Positions 1-6,154 of a DNA stretch of 64,000 nucleotides are shown piece by piece; the first letter of the stretch is position 1; each line of letters starts with the position of its first letter. Position numbers and translations under genes: made by a program. Source of the stretch: Crocinitomicaceae bacterium (GTDB lineage Bacteria > Bacteroidota > Bacteroidia > Flavobacteriales_D > Crocinitomicaceae); the NCBI GenBank assembly GCA_029238665.1, contig JAQWFQ010000011.1, forward strand, positions 1-64,000, written 5' to 3'. Under the pieces are notes generated by a model that worked only from the letters and a program-made list of their open reading frames with translations, ran no database searches and had not been told where the DNA came from.

Positions 1-390
1 GTTAAAACCAAATTGGACAGCGATTGTTGAAAATAGTAAAATTGACGAATCTTGACTTTTCTTAATTTTTGGTAATAAAAGTTGAATAATTTTAGTTGCA
101 CCTAAAACTTGTAGTTTAAAATCATCAATAAAATCTTCGTCTTTAAAACGATGAAATGGTTTTAAATTAATGCTACCCGGACAATATGCTAAACCGTGAA
201 TTTCTTCAGGAAAGTCTTCAATATTTAAAACATCTGTTTTTGCATCGAATTTTAAATATTTTACATTTTGTCGGTCTTGGACTATATTATTATTATAAGT
301 AGCTATTACGTTAGCATTTTCCTTCTCAAGCATGCTTACCAGCTCTAGACCTATTCCTGAAGATCCTCCTATGATTACATAGTTTCTCAT
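1..390 (-). CDS. SDR-family oxidoreductase, N-terminal part (cut by window edge)
   Basis: Reading the minus strand from the ATG at 388-390 gives an open frame of 130 codons that runs off the left edge without a stop. It begins MRNYVIIGGSSGIGLELVSM, the Rossmann fold of classical short-chain dehydrogenases with the GxxxGIG dinucleotide-binding motif near residues 9-15. An acidic stretch and a CPGS sequence (about residue 73) stand where SDRs carry the NNAG-like motif. The Ser/Tyr/Lys catalytic region is mostly beyond the edge. It lies 51 bp downstream of the HxlR gene on the same strand, so the two are probably co-transcribed. The substrate cannot be deduced. Confidence 0.85.
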   Translation of the reverse strand, partial: MRNYVIIGGSSGIGLELVSMLEKENANVIATYNNNIVQDRQNVKYLKFDAKTDVLNIEDFPEEIHGLAYCPGSINLKPFHRFKDEDFIDDFKLQVLGATKIIQLLLPKIKKSQDSSILLFSTIAVQFGFN

Positions 391-441
391 TTTTTTAATC
401 AATTTATTTTAAGATTAAGCTAGATTACGTTTTTATGTAGT

Positions 442-876
442 TTAGGTTTTGTTGTAGCCAATATTTTGTTTGTAAGTTTCCACTATTATTTTGATAGATT
501 CCTCTTTATTATTCTTTAACATTCCTATGCGATTATCTGAGATTATAGACGAATTATATTCTCTAATATTACCGTCACTCCAAAGCGTTAGTTCTACAAT
601 TGTTGGAGTCAGTCCAAGACCTTTTTCGGTTAATAGATAAATGTTCGTTTTCTTATTATGAGGTAGTTTTTCCTTACTGATCATCTTATATTCTTCAAGC
701 ATTTTAAGTCTTGAGGACAAAATATTGGAGGCAATGGCTTCATCACTTTCAGAGAAATCTTTAAATGTTTTTTTTCCTTCCAAAAGCATCTGTTTAATAA
801 TTACCAATGTCCATTTATCTCCTACGATATCTAGCGCAGATGTAAGGGGGCAGTTACAACGAAAATTATTAGTCAT
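442..876 (-). CDS. HxlR-family winged-helix transcriptional regulator
   Basis: A 144-residue protein covering almost the whole HxlR/MarR-like winged-helix domain. It has the typical opening CPLTSALDIVGDKWTLVIIK (about residues 9-28), the recognition region SNILSSRLKMLEEYKMI and the wing NIYLLTEKGLGLTPTIVEL. Cysteines at residues 7 and 9 sit where several HxlR/YodB-type sensors carry a thiol that reacts with oxidants or electrophiles; redox sensing here is an inference. It is divergent from the reductase at 964 and upstream of the SDR gene at 390. The intergenic region holds two near-identical 21-bp sites that fit an HxlR operator. It probably represses both flanking oxidoreductases. Confidence 0.92.
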   Translation of the reverse strand: MTNNFRCNCPLTSALDIVGDKWTLVIIKQMLLEGKKTFKDFSESDEAIASNILSSRLKMLEEYKMISKEKLPHNKKTNIYLLTEKGLGLTPTIVELTLWSDGNIREYNSSIISDNRIGMLKNNKEESIKIIVETYKQNIGYNKT

Positions 877-896
877 TTAAAAAAAATTATTAAATA

Positions 897-948
897 TTAC
901 TTGCTAAACAAAAGTAATTGTATATATTTGCTTGCAAAACAAAAGTAA
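897..948. promoter_or_regulatory. Double operator-like site between HxlR gene and reductase
   Basis: Two 21-bp copies lie at 897-917 and 928-948 and differ at only two positions. The first has perfect hexamer arms TTACTT and AAGTAA nine bases apart. The second reads TTGCTT at its left arm and keeps AAGTAA. Centre-to-centre distance is 31 bp, close to three helical turns, so two regulator dimers would bind the same DNA face. It fills the whole gap between the divergent genes, so it probably controls both. Confidence 0.7.
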
Positions 949-963
949 TAAAATTAATTGAAT

Positions 964-1980
964 ATGAAGAAAGTATTGGTAACAGGTGTTTCGGGATACG
1001 TTGGTCAACATTGCGCAGCAGAATTATTAAAAAATGGATATTCTGTTAGAGGATCCGTCAGAAGTTTATCTAAAACGGATGAAGTGACTAACGGTATCAA
1101 AAAAGAAGTTGATCCAAAAGGGAATCTAGAATTTTGCGAGCTAAATCTTATGAAAGATGAAGGTTGGGAGAAAGCAATGGAGGGTTGCGATTATGTTTTA
1201 CATGTAGCTTCACCTTTTGTTTCGAGCGAACCAAAGGATGAGAATGAATTAATAAGACCAGCTGTTGAAGGAACACAACGTGCCTTAAAATCTGCTAAAA
1301 AAGCAGGCATTAAACGAATGGTACTAACTTCTTCGATGGTCGCAATGATGGGTGATGCTAATCGTTCAATAGACATCAATCAAGATAGTTGGACGAATGT
1401 GAACGCCAAGCGTGTTTCAGCCTATATTAAAAGTAAAACGCTTGCCGAGAAAAGCGCATGGGATTTTATTAATAACCAACAAGGTGATCAAAAACTAGAA
1501 TTGGTAGTTGTAAATCCTGGTCCTATTTTCGGTCCAACGCTTTCGGGTAACTTATCTGGAGAATCCATGACCACGTATAAAAATCTTATTACAGGAAAAA
1601 TGCCAATGTTGCCTCAAGCTTCGATTAATATGTCTGATGTACGAGATATTGCCAAGATTCATGTTCAAGCTTTAGATAATGAACAAGCAAATGGAAAACG
1701 ATTTATTGTGAGCACTGAAAAAGCACATTCTTTTCAGGAAATGGCTCAGATTCTAAAATCCAATGGATATGATAAAGTAGGTACCAGGCTGGCTCCAAAT
1801 TTCTTATTAAAATTCATGTCTAATTTTAATAGTGACTTAAAAGGAATGCGACCATTTATTGGAAACACTTATAATGGAGATGTTAGCGAAACTATAAAAA
1901 CATTTAATTGGAAACCAATCCTTTTAGAAAAAACGGTTTTGGATACTGCCGAATCTGTGAAGCAAGTAATGAATAACTAG
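964..1980 (+). CDS. NAD(P)-dependent extended-SDR reductase (dihydroflavonol-4-reductase/epimerase-like)
   Basis: The 338-residue protein starts with the NAD(P)-binding motif TGVSGYVGQH at residues 7-16. It has the active-site Ser cluster TSS at 122-124 and the YxxxK pair Tyr154/Lys158 (YIKSK). VVNPGPIFGP and the length match the dihydroflavonol reductase/cinnamoyl-CoA reductase-like branch of extended SDRs. These reduce aldehydes or ketones with NADPH in the cytoplasm; the natural substrate is not predictable. The ATG at 964 is preferred over an in-frame TTG at 958 because the Rossmann strand follows directly. It is transcribed away from the HxlR gene and ends in a hairpin terminator at 1997-2033. 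Confidence 0.9.
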   Translation: MKKVLVTGVSGYVGQHCAAELLKNGYSVRGSVRSLSKTDEVTNGIKKEVDPKGNLEFCELNLMKDEGWEKAMEGCDYVLHVASPFVSSEPKDENELIRPAVEGTQRALKSAKKAGIKRMVLTSSMVAMMGDANRSIDINQDSWTNVNAKRVSAYIKSKTLAEKSAWDFINNQQGDQKLELVVVNPGPIFGPTLSGNLSGESMTTYKNLITGKMPMLPQASINMSDVRDIAKIHVQALDNEQANGKRFIVSTEKAHSFQEMAQILKSNGYDKVGTRLAPNFLLKFMSNFNSDLKGMRPFIGNTYNGDVSETIKTFNWKPILLEKTVLDTAESVKQVMNN

Positions 1981-1996
1981 TTTTCGATTTATTCTT

Positions 1997-2033
1997 AATT
2001 CTCGGGCTGGATCACACTAGCTCGAGAATTTTT
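1997..2033 (+). terminator. Rho-independent terminator of the reductase gene
   Basis: A 12-bp stem with one mismatch (AATTCTCGGGCT against AGCTCGAGAATT) around a ten-base loop is followed by a short T-run, 16 bp after the stop codon at 1980. Confidence 0.7.
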
Positions 2034-2053
2034 AATTGGCTACAACAATATGG

Positions 2054-2074
2054 TATGTGTAACAGTTACACATA
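2054..2074. repeat. Perfect 21-bp palindrome beside the recombinase gene
   Basis: TATGTGTAAC and GTTACACATA are perfect inverted arms around a single A. It ends 6 bp from the recombinase stop codon at 2081. No T-run follows on the minus strand, so it is not a normal terminator. It may be a recombinase or regulator binding site at the edge of the element. Confidence 0.5.
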
Positions 2075-2080
2075 TATCCT

Positions 2081-3235
2081 TTATGTGTTTATGTCCAAAT
2101 TTAGTGAATCTAGAGGACTCCGAATTTCTTTAACGTGGTTTAATGTAACTTGAGTGTATATTTCAGTAGTTTTTGAACTGCTGTGACCGAGTAATGATTG
2201 GATATACCTTAAGTCCGCACCATCCTCTAGTAGATGAGTTGCAAAACTATGTCTAAGCATGTGCGGTGTAACGCGTTTTTTAATACGCGCTCTGTCCGCA
2301 GCTGATTTCACAATTTTGACAACACTTTCACCGCTATATTGGTTCTTATCGGGACCTTCAAAAAGATACATTATAGGTCGATATTCTTTATAGTAGATCC
2401 TTAACTCTTTGAGGACGAATGGACTCAAAATGGTTACTCTATCTTTGTTGCCTTTAGCTCCTTTGACAGTAATGAGCATGCGTTTACCATCGATATCTTC
2501 CATTTTTAATTTGAGTAATTCGCCTCGTCTCAAACCAGCCGAATATAACAAGCTTATTATGCAGCGGTGCTTTATGTTTTTTGTTTTTTGAATCATGTCG
2601 GTCACTTCCTCTTTACTAATCACCTTTGGTAATTGATGCACAGGCCTAGGTCGTTCGATATCATAAAAACGATTCGGCATGCCCATAACAATCTCAAAAT
2701 AGAACTTTATACTGTTCACCGCTTGATTTAAGTAAGAATGAGAACGACCCTGTTGAACAAGGGATTGTAAGTAGTTACGGACGTCATTTTCATCAATACT
2801 ATCTAGTGATTTACTAGCATAGTGATTAATGAAGTTTTCAAAAAATGTAATGTAGGTTTTTGCAGTATTTAGGGCATACTGCCTTATCTCTAGTTTACGC
2901 AGGAACTCTTCAGGACATGCTCTAAAATTATCTGGATGCTCTCTTTTTCTATAGAAATCAATGTCTATGGGAGCATTGGACTTATTAGCGGGTCTATTAT
3001 TGAAGAAATTTGCCGAATTTACCCAGGCGACACCTTTAAAGAGTTGGAATATTTTGTCAAGATTTCCCTTTGTATTAGGGATATAATGCATGGAATACTT
3101 GCCACTCCAAGTAGAGGAGGGGAGAGTACTCACAATCGCATCGATTGTGGGATGTGGATAATACTTCAGACCAATAAATTTGGCCTCGTCAATGAATAAG
3201 TGTTTGAGCGTGATGTTTCTACCTTGTTGATGCAT
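2081..3235 (-). CDS. Tyrosine recombinase / XerC-D-like integrase
   Basis: A 384-residue site-specific recombinase. An N-terminal extension (1-100) precedes a SAM-like core-binding domain (about 105-190) and the catalytic domain (205-370). Catalytic residues are visible: Arg236 in SAGLRRGELLKLK, a lysine in the KGAKGNKDR beta-hairpin (258-266), His325 and Arg328 in HMLRHSFATHL, His351 in LLGHSSSKTT and the nucleophile Tyr360. The protein therefore looks complete and active. The overall form matches the Xer/integron-integrase-like recombinases common in Bacteroidota, but a standalone chromosomal Xer role is less likely because it sits with an excisionase-like protein and unknown small genes. 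It is divergent from the gene at 3299. Confidence 0.93.
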   Translation of the reverse strand: MHQQGRNITLKHLFIDEAKFIGLKYYPHPTIDAIVSTLPSSTWSGKYSMHYIPNTKGNLDKIFQLFKGVAWVNSANFFNNRPANKSNAPIDIDFYRKREHPDNFRACPEEFLRKLEIRQYALNTAKTYITFFENFINHYASKSLDSIDENDVRNYLQSLVQQGRSHSYLNQAVNSIKFYFEIVMGMPNRFYDIERPRPVHQLPKVISKEEVTDMIQKTKNIKHRCIISLLYSAGLRRGELLKLKMEDIDGKRMLITVKGAKGNKDRVTILSPFVLKELRIYYKEYRPIMYLFEGPDKNQYSGESVVKIVKSAADRARIKKRVTPHMLRHSFATHLLEDGADLRYIQSLLGHSSSKTTEIYTQVTLNHVKEIRSPLDSLNLDINT

Positions 3236-3298
3236 ATAATCGAAAGGTGATACTTTTTATTGTTGTCTCAAAATTTAAGCGTACTATTAGACGAATAA

Positions 3299-3700
3299 AT
3301 GACGTATAATATACGACTAATGAAAGAAGAAAAACACTGCCTCTATTGTAACGATGTAATGGTAGGTAGGAAAGACAAACTTTTTTGCAACCCAAATTGC
3401 AAGTCGGCTCACCATTACACTAAAAGTCATGAAAAAGAAGCGAGTTTGTACAACCAAATAGATAATCAATTAAAACTGAATCGAAGATTGCTCAAGTTGT
3501 TCAACAAAGCTGGAAAGGCAACAGTTAGGAAGGACGAATTGTTAAGTGAAGGGTTCAATCCGAAATTCTTCACACACTACTGGAAGAATAAAAAAGGTGA
3601 TGTTTACCTGTTCTGCTACGAATTTGGCTTTCTTGAGAGAAAGGAAAATGGGAAAACCAAGTTTGTTCTCGTGCATTGGCAAGCATATATGGAGGGCTAG
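3299..3700 (+). CDS. Small zinc-finger-like protein of the recombinase module, unknown function
   Basis: A 133-residue protein without signal peptide. Cys14, Cys17, Cys30 and Cys34 form a CxxC-x12-CxxxC ribbon, likely binding zinc; His38 and His39 follow. The C-terminal half (LLKLFNKAGK to KFVLVHW) resembles the C-terminal half of the protein at 3943-4371 on the opposite strand, with a shared pattern of E-GF, an aromatic-rich strand and a final F-x-x-V/I. A second possible start is the Met at 3320. The gene is divergent from the recombinase with 63 bp between them. No known family is recognised; a nucleic-acid or regulatory role in the element is a guess. Confidence 0.7.
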   Translation: MTYNIRLMKEEKHCLYCNDVMVGRKDKLFCNPNCKSAHHYTKSHEKEASLYNQIDNQLKLNRRLLKLFNKAGKATVRKDELLSEGFNPKFFTHYWKNKKGDVYLFCYEFGFLERKENGKTKFVLVHWQAYMEG

Positions 3701-3746
3701 TTTGTCTGAACACTCTTATTCCAAAGTTTCGCAGTGATTTATTAAG

Positions 3747-3950
3747 TTACTTTACAATGACATCCTTGTCGGATGCCTCCACTAATTTAAATAGGGCGTA
3801 ACCCAATAGGGCTAATCCAGCCAACGCTAAAACTCCATTAACTAGTGAGTTTGAGTTGGTGGGTGAGCCTGCCGGTATAGTGCTAGGGATTGCGGCTAAT
3901 TCTTTAATGATCAATTGCTCAGCAGGTATTCGATTAAATAATTCAGACAT
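3747..3950 (-). CDS. Small single-pass membrane protein, unknown function
   Basis: A 67-residue protein with one hydrophobic segment at residues 38-57 (VNGVLALAGLALLGYALFKL) after a polar, Pro/Ser-rich N-terminus, and a charged tail SDKDVIVK. Its ATG overlaps the end of the upstream gene (3943-4371) by 8 bases, so translation is probably coupled and the three genes 4669 to 3747 form an operon. Function is unknown. The overlap is the best argument that this short frame is real. Confidence 0.6.
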   Translation of the reverse strand: MSELFNRIPAEQLIIKELAAIPSTIPAGSPTNSNSLVNGVLALAGLALLGYALFKLVEASDKDVIVK

Positions 3951-4371
3951 GTTTTTCTATTTTTATAAATGTTAATTCCTGATTGTCATCCTTCCAAAGT
4001 GTATATCTAAAATGATAGCTAGTAAAGAATAGAATTCCCTCGATTGGTACATTTCCTAGATTAAAACGGGTATCAAATCCTTCAGCCGTTAAGATTCCGA
4101 GAGGGAAGGAGTAGTCATCATTTGGCTTTAACTCATAAAACTTCCGCAATATTGAGTCATTCTTTCCAAGAATCTTTTGAATCATAGGTTTATTTGGGTT
4201 AAGCAATTTGCGCTTGCCATGATTGTATCCATGATTTGCGTGTCTGCTATTGAAATAATTCTGATCAATTCGACCTGGTTGGAAAGAATTTTCACAACCG
4301 CAAATACATATACGTTCAGCCAAGGGCGATGGCTCTATACCTTGTTTTCTTTTTTTCATACGTCTATTCAT
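3943..4371 (-). CDS. Paralogue-like partner of the 3299 zinc-finger protein, unknown function
   Basis: A 142-residue, lysine/arginine-rich protein. The N-terminal cysteine cluster is C22-I-C24-G-C26 with histidines at 44, 47 and 51, so the clean CxxC/CxxxC ribbon of the 3299 protein is altered. The C-terminal half (ILRKFYELK to ELTFIKI) follows the same layout, including TAEGFDTRF against LSEGFNPKF. It overlaps the HTH gene at 4364-4371 and the membrane-protein gene at 3943-3950, both by 8 bases. The two related proteins therefore face each other across a single module. Function is unknown. Confidence 0.65.
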   Translation of the reverse strand: MNRRMKKRKQGIEPSPLAERICICGCENSFQPGRIDQNYFNSRHANHGYNHGKRKLLNPNKPMIQKILGKNDSILRKFYELKPNDDYSFPLGILTAEGFDTRFNLGNVPIEGILFFTSYHFRYTLWKDDNQELTFIKIEKHV

Positions 4372-4669
4372 TTAATTGTTTTGGGAGGGATTCAACTTCG
4401 GAGCGTTTAAAATAGACACGATCGCCAACGCCATACTTTTTCAAGATGCCTTGTATTGACCAATTTCGTACCGTAGCAATGTTGATTTTGAAATGTTGTG
4501 CGACCTCTTTACGTGTCATGAGCTCATCTGAGGTCTTCTTTATATCAGGCGGAACCAAATCATTCAATCGATTTTCAATGCACCCTAAACGGTTGTTGAG
4601 TTGCTGCAGGGTCGCAACAAGTTTCTCTACATCGATTTCGTATTTTGTTATTTGATATTCCTTGATCAT
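4364..4669 (-). CDS. Excisionase-like helix-turn-helix DNA-binding protein
   Basis: A 101-residue protein. An N-terminal coiled-coil-like segment (about 10-45) leads to a MerR/excisionase-type HTH at about 52-95: MTRKEVAQHFKINIATVRNW, then the wing GVGDRVYFKRSEV. This form is typical of the HTH_17 domain in Bacteroidota mobile elements, where it acts as a recombination directionality factor or a regulator. The first gene of a three-gene overlapping set read towards the recombinase. A role in excision is inferred from the neighbourhood; it could equally regulate the module. Confidence 0.85.
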   Translation of the reverse strand: MIKEYQITKYEIDVEKLVATLQQLNNRLGCIENRLNDLVPPDIKKTSDELMTRKEVAQHFKINIATVRNWSIQGILKKYGVGDRVYFKRSEVESLPKQLNE

Positions 4670-4724
4670 TACCGCAAAGAAACGGGGAAATCCAACTGAC
4701 TTTGAGCAAAAAACTACGAAATGT

Positions 4725-5684
4725 TTACGTACTTTTTTGCTCGATTACGCGTCGGACATATTCATCGACATTTTCTTGATCAACTATTTCTAAATGCAGA
4801 AGGTAGCGACGCAAGACATATTTGAATGAATTTTCTTTAAGCGCATGCGTAGATGGTTTTGAAGTCTTTGTATTTAAGTTAAGTTTTCGCGATTTATTTA
4901 TGAAGGCAATAAAATCATTATGAGTAACTTTCTTAAGGATTGCGTTTACACCATCATGCTTTAGTACTTTAAGTATATGGGCGTAGTCACCAGTTATACT
5001 ATTGTTCTTTTGAATAATTAGCTCTTCGCACCATGAAAATGCACGGTATCCCCAGCCAGAAGTGAAAATATCTGAATTGGGGTTCTTTGGTTCACGACCG
5101 TAGATCATTTTAAATGGAGCTGAGAAAAGTTTTTTTAGCTGAATGGAAGTGTCGAACTTTCCTAAATGCATATATACCTTGATAAGGGATTCGACATATA
5201 CTTCAGGAATTAAATGTCCCTTGTCATAAAATGGTGAGTTAGGACTTGGAACAGAGCTTGGTTTTGTTTCTCGGCCTTCCAATCGGCTGTTGAGATAATT
5301 CTGAAAATTGGATAGTGCATCTTTGGGGATAACAAGGTTTGCATAATGGAAATAGATGTAATCAGTTCCTTGTTTAATGTGACCGCCTTTGATTACTCCA
5401 ACTATTCGGGTTGCTTCTAGGTGTATCATATCAAGAGGTGAGGGGGATTTTGTGAAGCGCTCGTTAAAATCCTCGATAAAGCGATTTGATAAATCAGTGA
5501 CGTAAAGTATGAATAGTTCCTTTTGCTTAAGTTGTATTTTCTCTGCTTCTTTCTCGGGAAAACTAAGTATTGATCTTTCAAATAATTTAGCATTGACTTT
5601 TGAGGGATGATAGGATTTGTAAGTTTCAACAAGATTTACTTTTCCATTCCACCAGTTTTCATAAGTCAGATCACAATTTTCCAT
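4725..5684 (-). CDS. Unknown 319-residue cytoplasmic protein of the recombinase module
   Basis: No signal peptide, membrane segment or recognised motif. The sequence is rich in charged and aromatic residues, with a probable helical N-terminal half and a Pro/Ser linker around residues 143-150 (KPSSVPSPNSPF). The Lys-rich C-terminus (KLNLNTKTSKPSTHALKENS) precedes a last helical segment. The gene is the one closest to tRNA-Asp, with only a pair of 11-bp tandem repeats between it and the tRNA terminator. It is on the same strand as the HTH gene, 55 bp upstream of it. It may be a cargo or replication-like gene of the element; no function is assigned. Confidence 0.75.
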   Translation of the reverse strand: MENCDLTYENWWNGKVNLVETYKSYHPSKVNAKLFERSILSFPEKEAEKIQLKQKELFILYVTDLSNRFIEDFNERFTKSPSPLDMIHLEATRIVGVIKGGHIKQGTDYIYFHYANLVIPKDALSNFQNYLNSRLEGRETKPSSVPSPNSPFYDKGHLIPEVYVESLIKVYMHLGKFDTSIQLKKLFSAPFKMIYGREPKNPNSDIFTSGWGYRAFSWCEELIIQKNNSITGDYAHILKVLKHDGVNAILKKVTHNDFIAFINKSRKLNLNTKTSKPSTHALKENSFKYVLRRYLLHLEIVDQENVDEYVRRVIEQKST

Positions 5685-5738
5685 ATCAAGTAAATTACTT
5701 TACCTAAAGATAATTTTTTACTGGTAAACATTAAAATG

Positions 5739-5760
5739 TTGGGAAACTGTTGGGAAACTT
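5739..5760. repeat. Tandem 11-bp repeat on the 3' side of tRNA-Asp
   Basis: TGTTGGGAAAC occurs twice head to tail (5739-5749 and 5750-5760), between the 319-residue gene and the tRNA-Asp terminator. Short direct repeats next to a tRNA 3' end fit integrase arm sites, or an operator for the gene at 5684. Confidence 0.6.
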
Positions 5761-5800
5761 ATAAAAACAAAAACCCTAGGAAATTTGATACTTCCTAGGG
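5761..5800 (-). terminator. Terminator of tRNA-Asp
   Basis: On the minus strand, CCCTAGGAAG and TTTCCTAGGG form a strong stem around a short loop (5774-5800), followed by T5-G-T5. It lies 48 bp beyond the tRNA 3' end. Confidence 0.85.
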
Positions 5801-5847
5801 TCTTCTAGTCCCACAGCCATATGGGCTTTATCTTTACTCTTACGAGT

Positions 5848-5924
5848 TGGCGGTCTGGACGGGACTCGAACCCGCGACCCTCGCCGTGACAGGGCGATAT
5901 TCTAACCAACTGAACTACCAGACC
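5848..5924 (-). tRNA. tRNA-Asp (GTC)
   Basis: Acceptor arms GGTCTGG (5' end at 5924) and CCAGACC pair fully. The discriminator is G and an encoded CCA lies at 5848-5850. The anticodon loop reads CTGTCAC with anticodon GTC. The T arm GCGGG-TTCGAGT-CCCGT is standard. The 3' end faces the recombinase module, the usual orientation for a tRNA used as an integration target. Confidence 0.97.
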
Positions 5925-6026
5925 AATTTTCCGAGTTTTTCAACTATTGACAACAGTCAACTTTGGAAATTGTGTACGCTTTTCGTTCAAAGCGTGGGCA
6001 AATGTAATGTATTTTTTCCGAATGAG

Positions 6027-6074
6027 AAGTGAATGAATAGAAAAAAAATCATATTTTTTTCTATTCATTCACTT
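6027..6074. repeat. AT-rich perfect inverted repeat, 21-bp arms
   Basis: Arms at 6027-6047 and 6054-6074 are perfectly complementary around a six-base loop. Each arm starts AAGTGAATGAATAG and ends in seven A (or T). It lies 80 bp downstream of the TonB receptor stop and 102 bp upstream of tRNA-Asp, both read leftwards. It may end the receptor transcript although its stem is poor in G and C. Confidence 0.7.
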
Positions 6075-6154
6075 ACAGTCTTTTACCGAATTAAAAATAG
6101 CTTATAAAAGAGCATTTATTTTTCCAATTCTCTTTTATATAGCCATTTTATGGT

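Noticed and set aside
2001-2016. Possible copy of the tRNA-Asp 3' end (CGGGCTGGATCACACT) as the far attachment site of the recombinase module.
   Set aside because: Only about 12 of 16 positions match and the sequence is explained better as one arm and the loop of the reductase terminator.
5847-6032. Open frame across tRNA-Asp on the plus strand.
   Set aside because: It is the antisense of the tRNA and of a palindrome; no coding signal.
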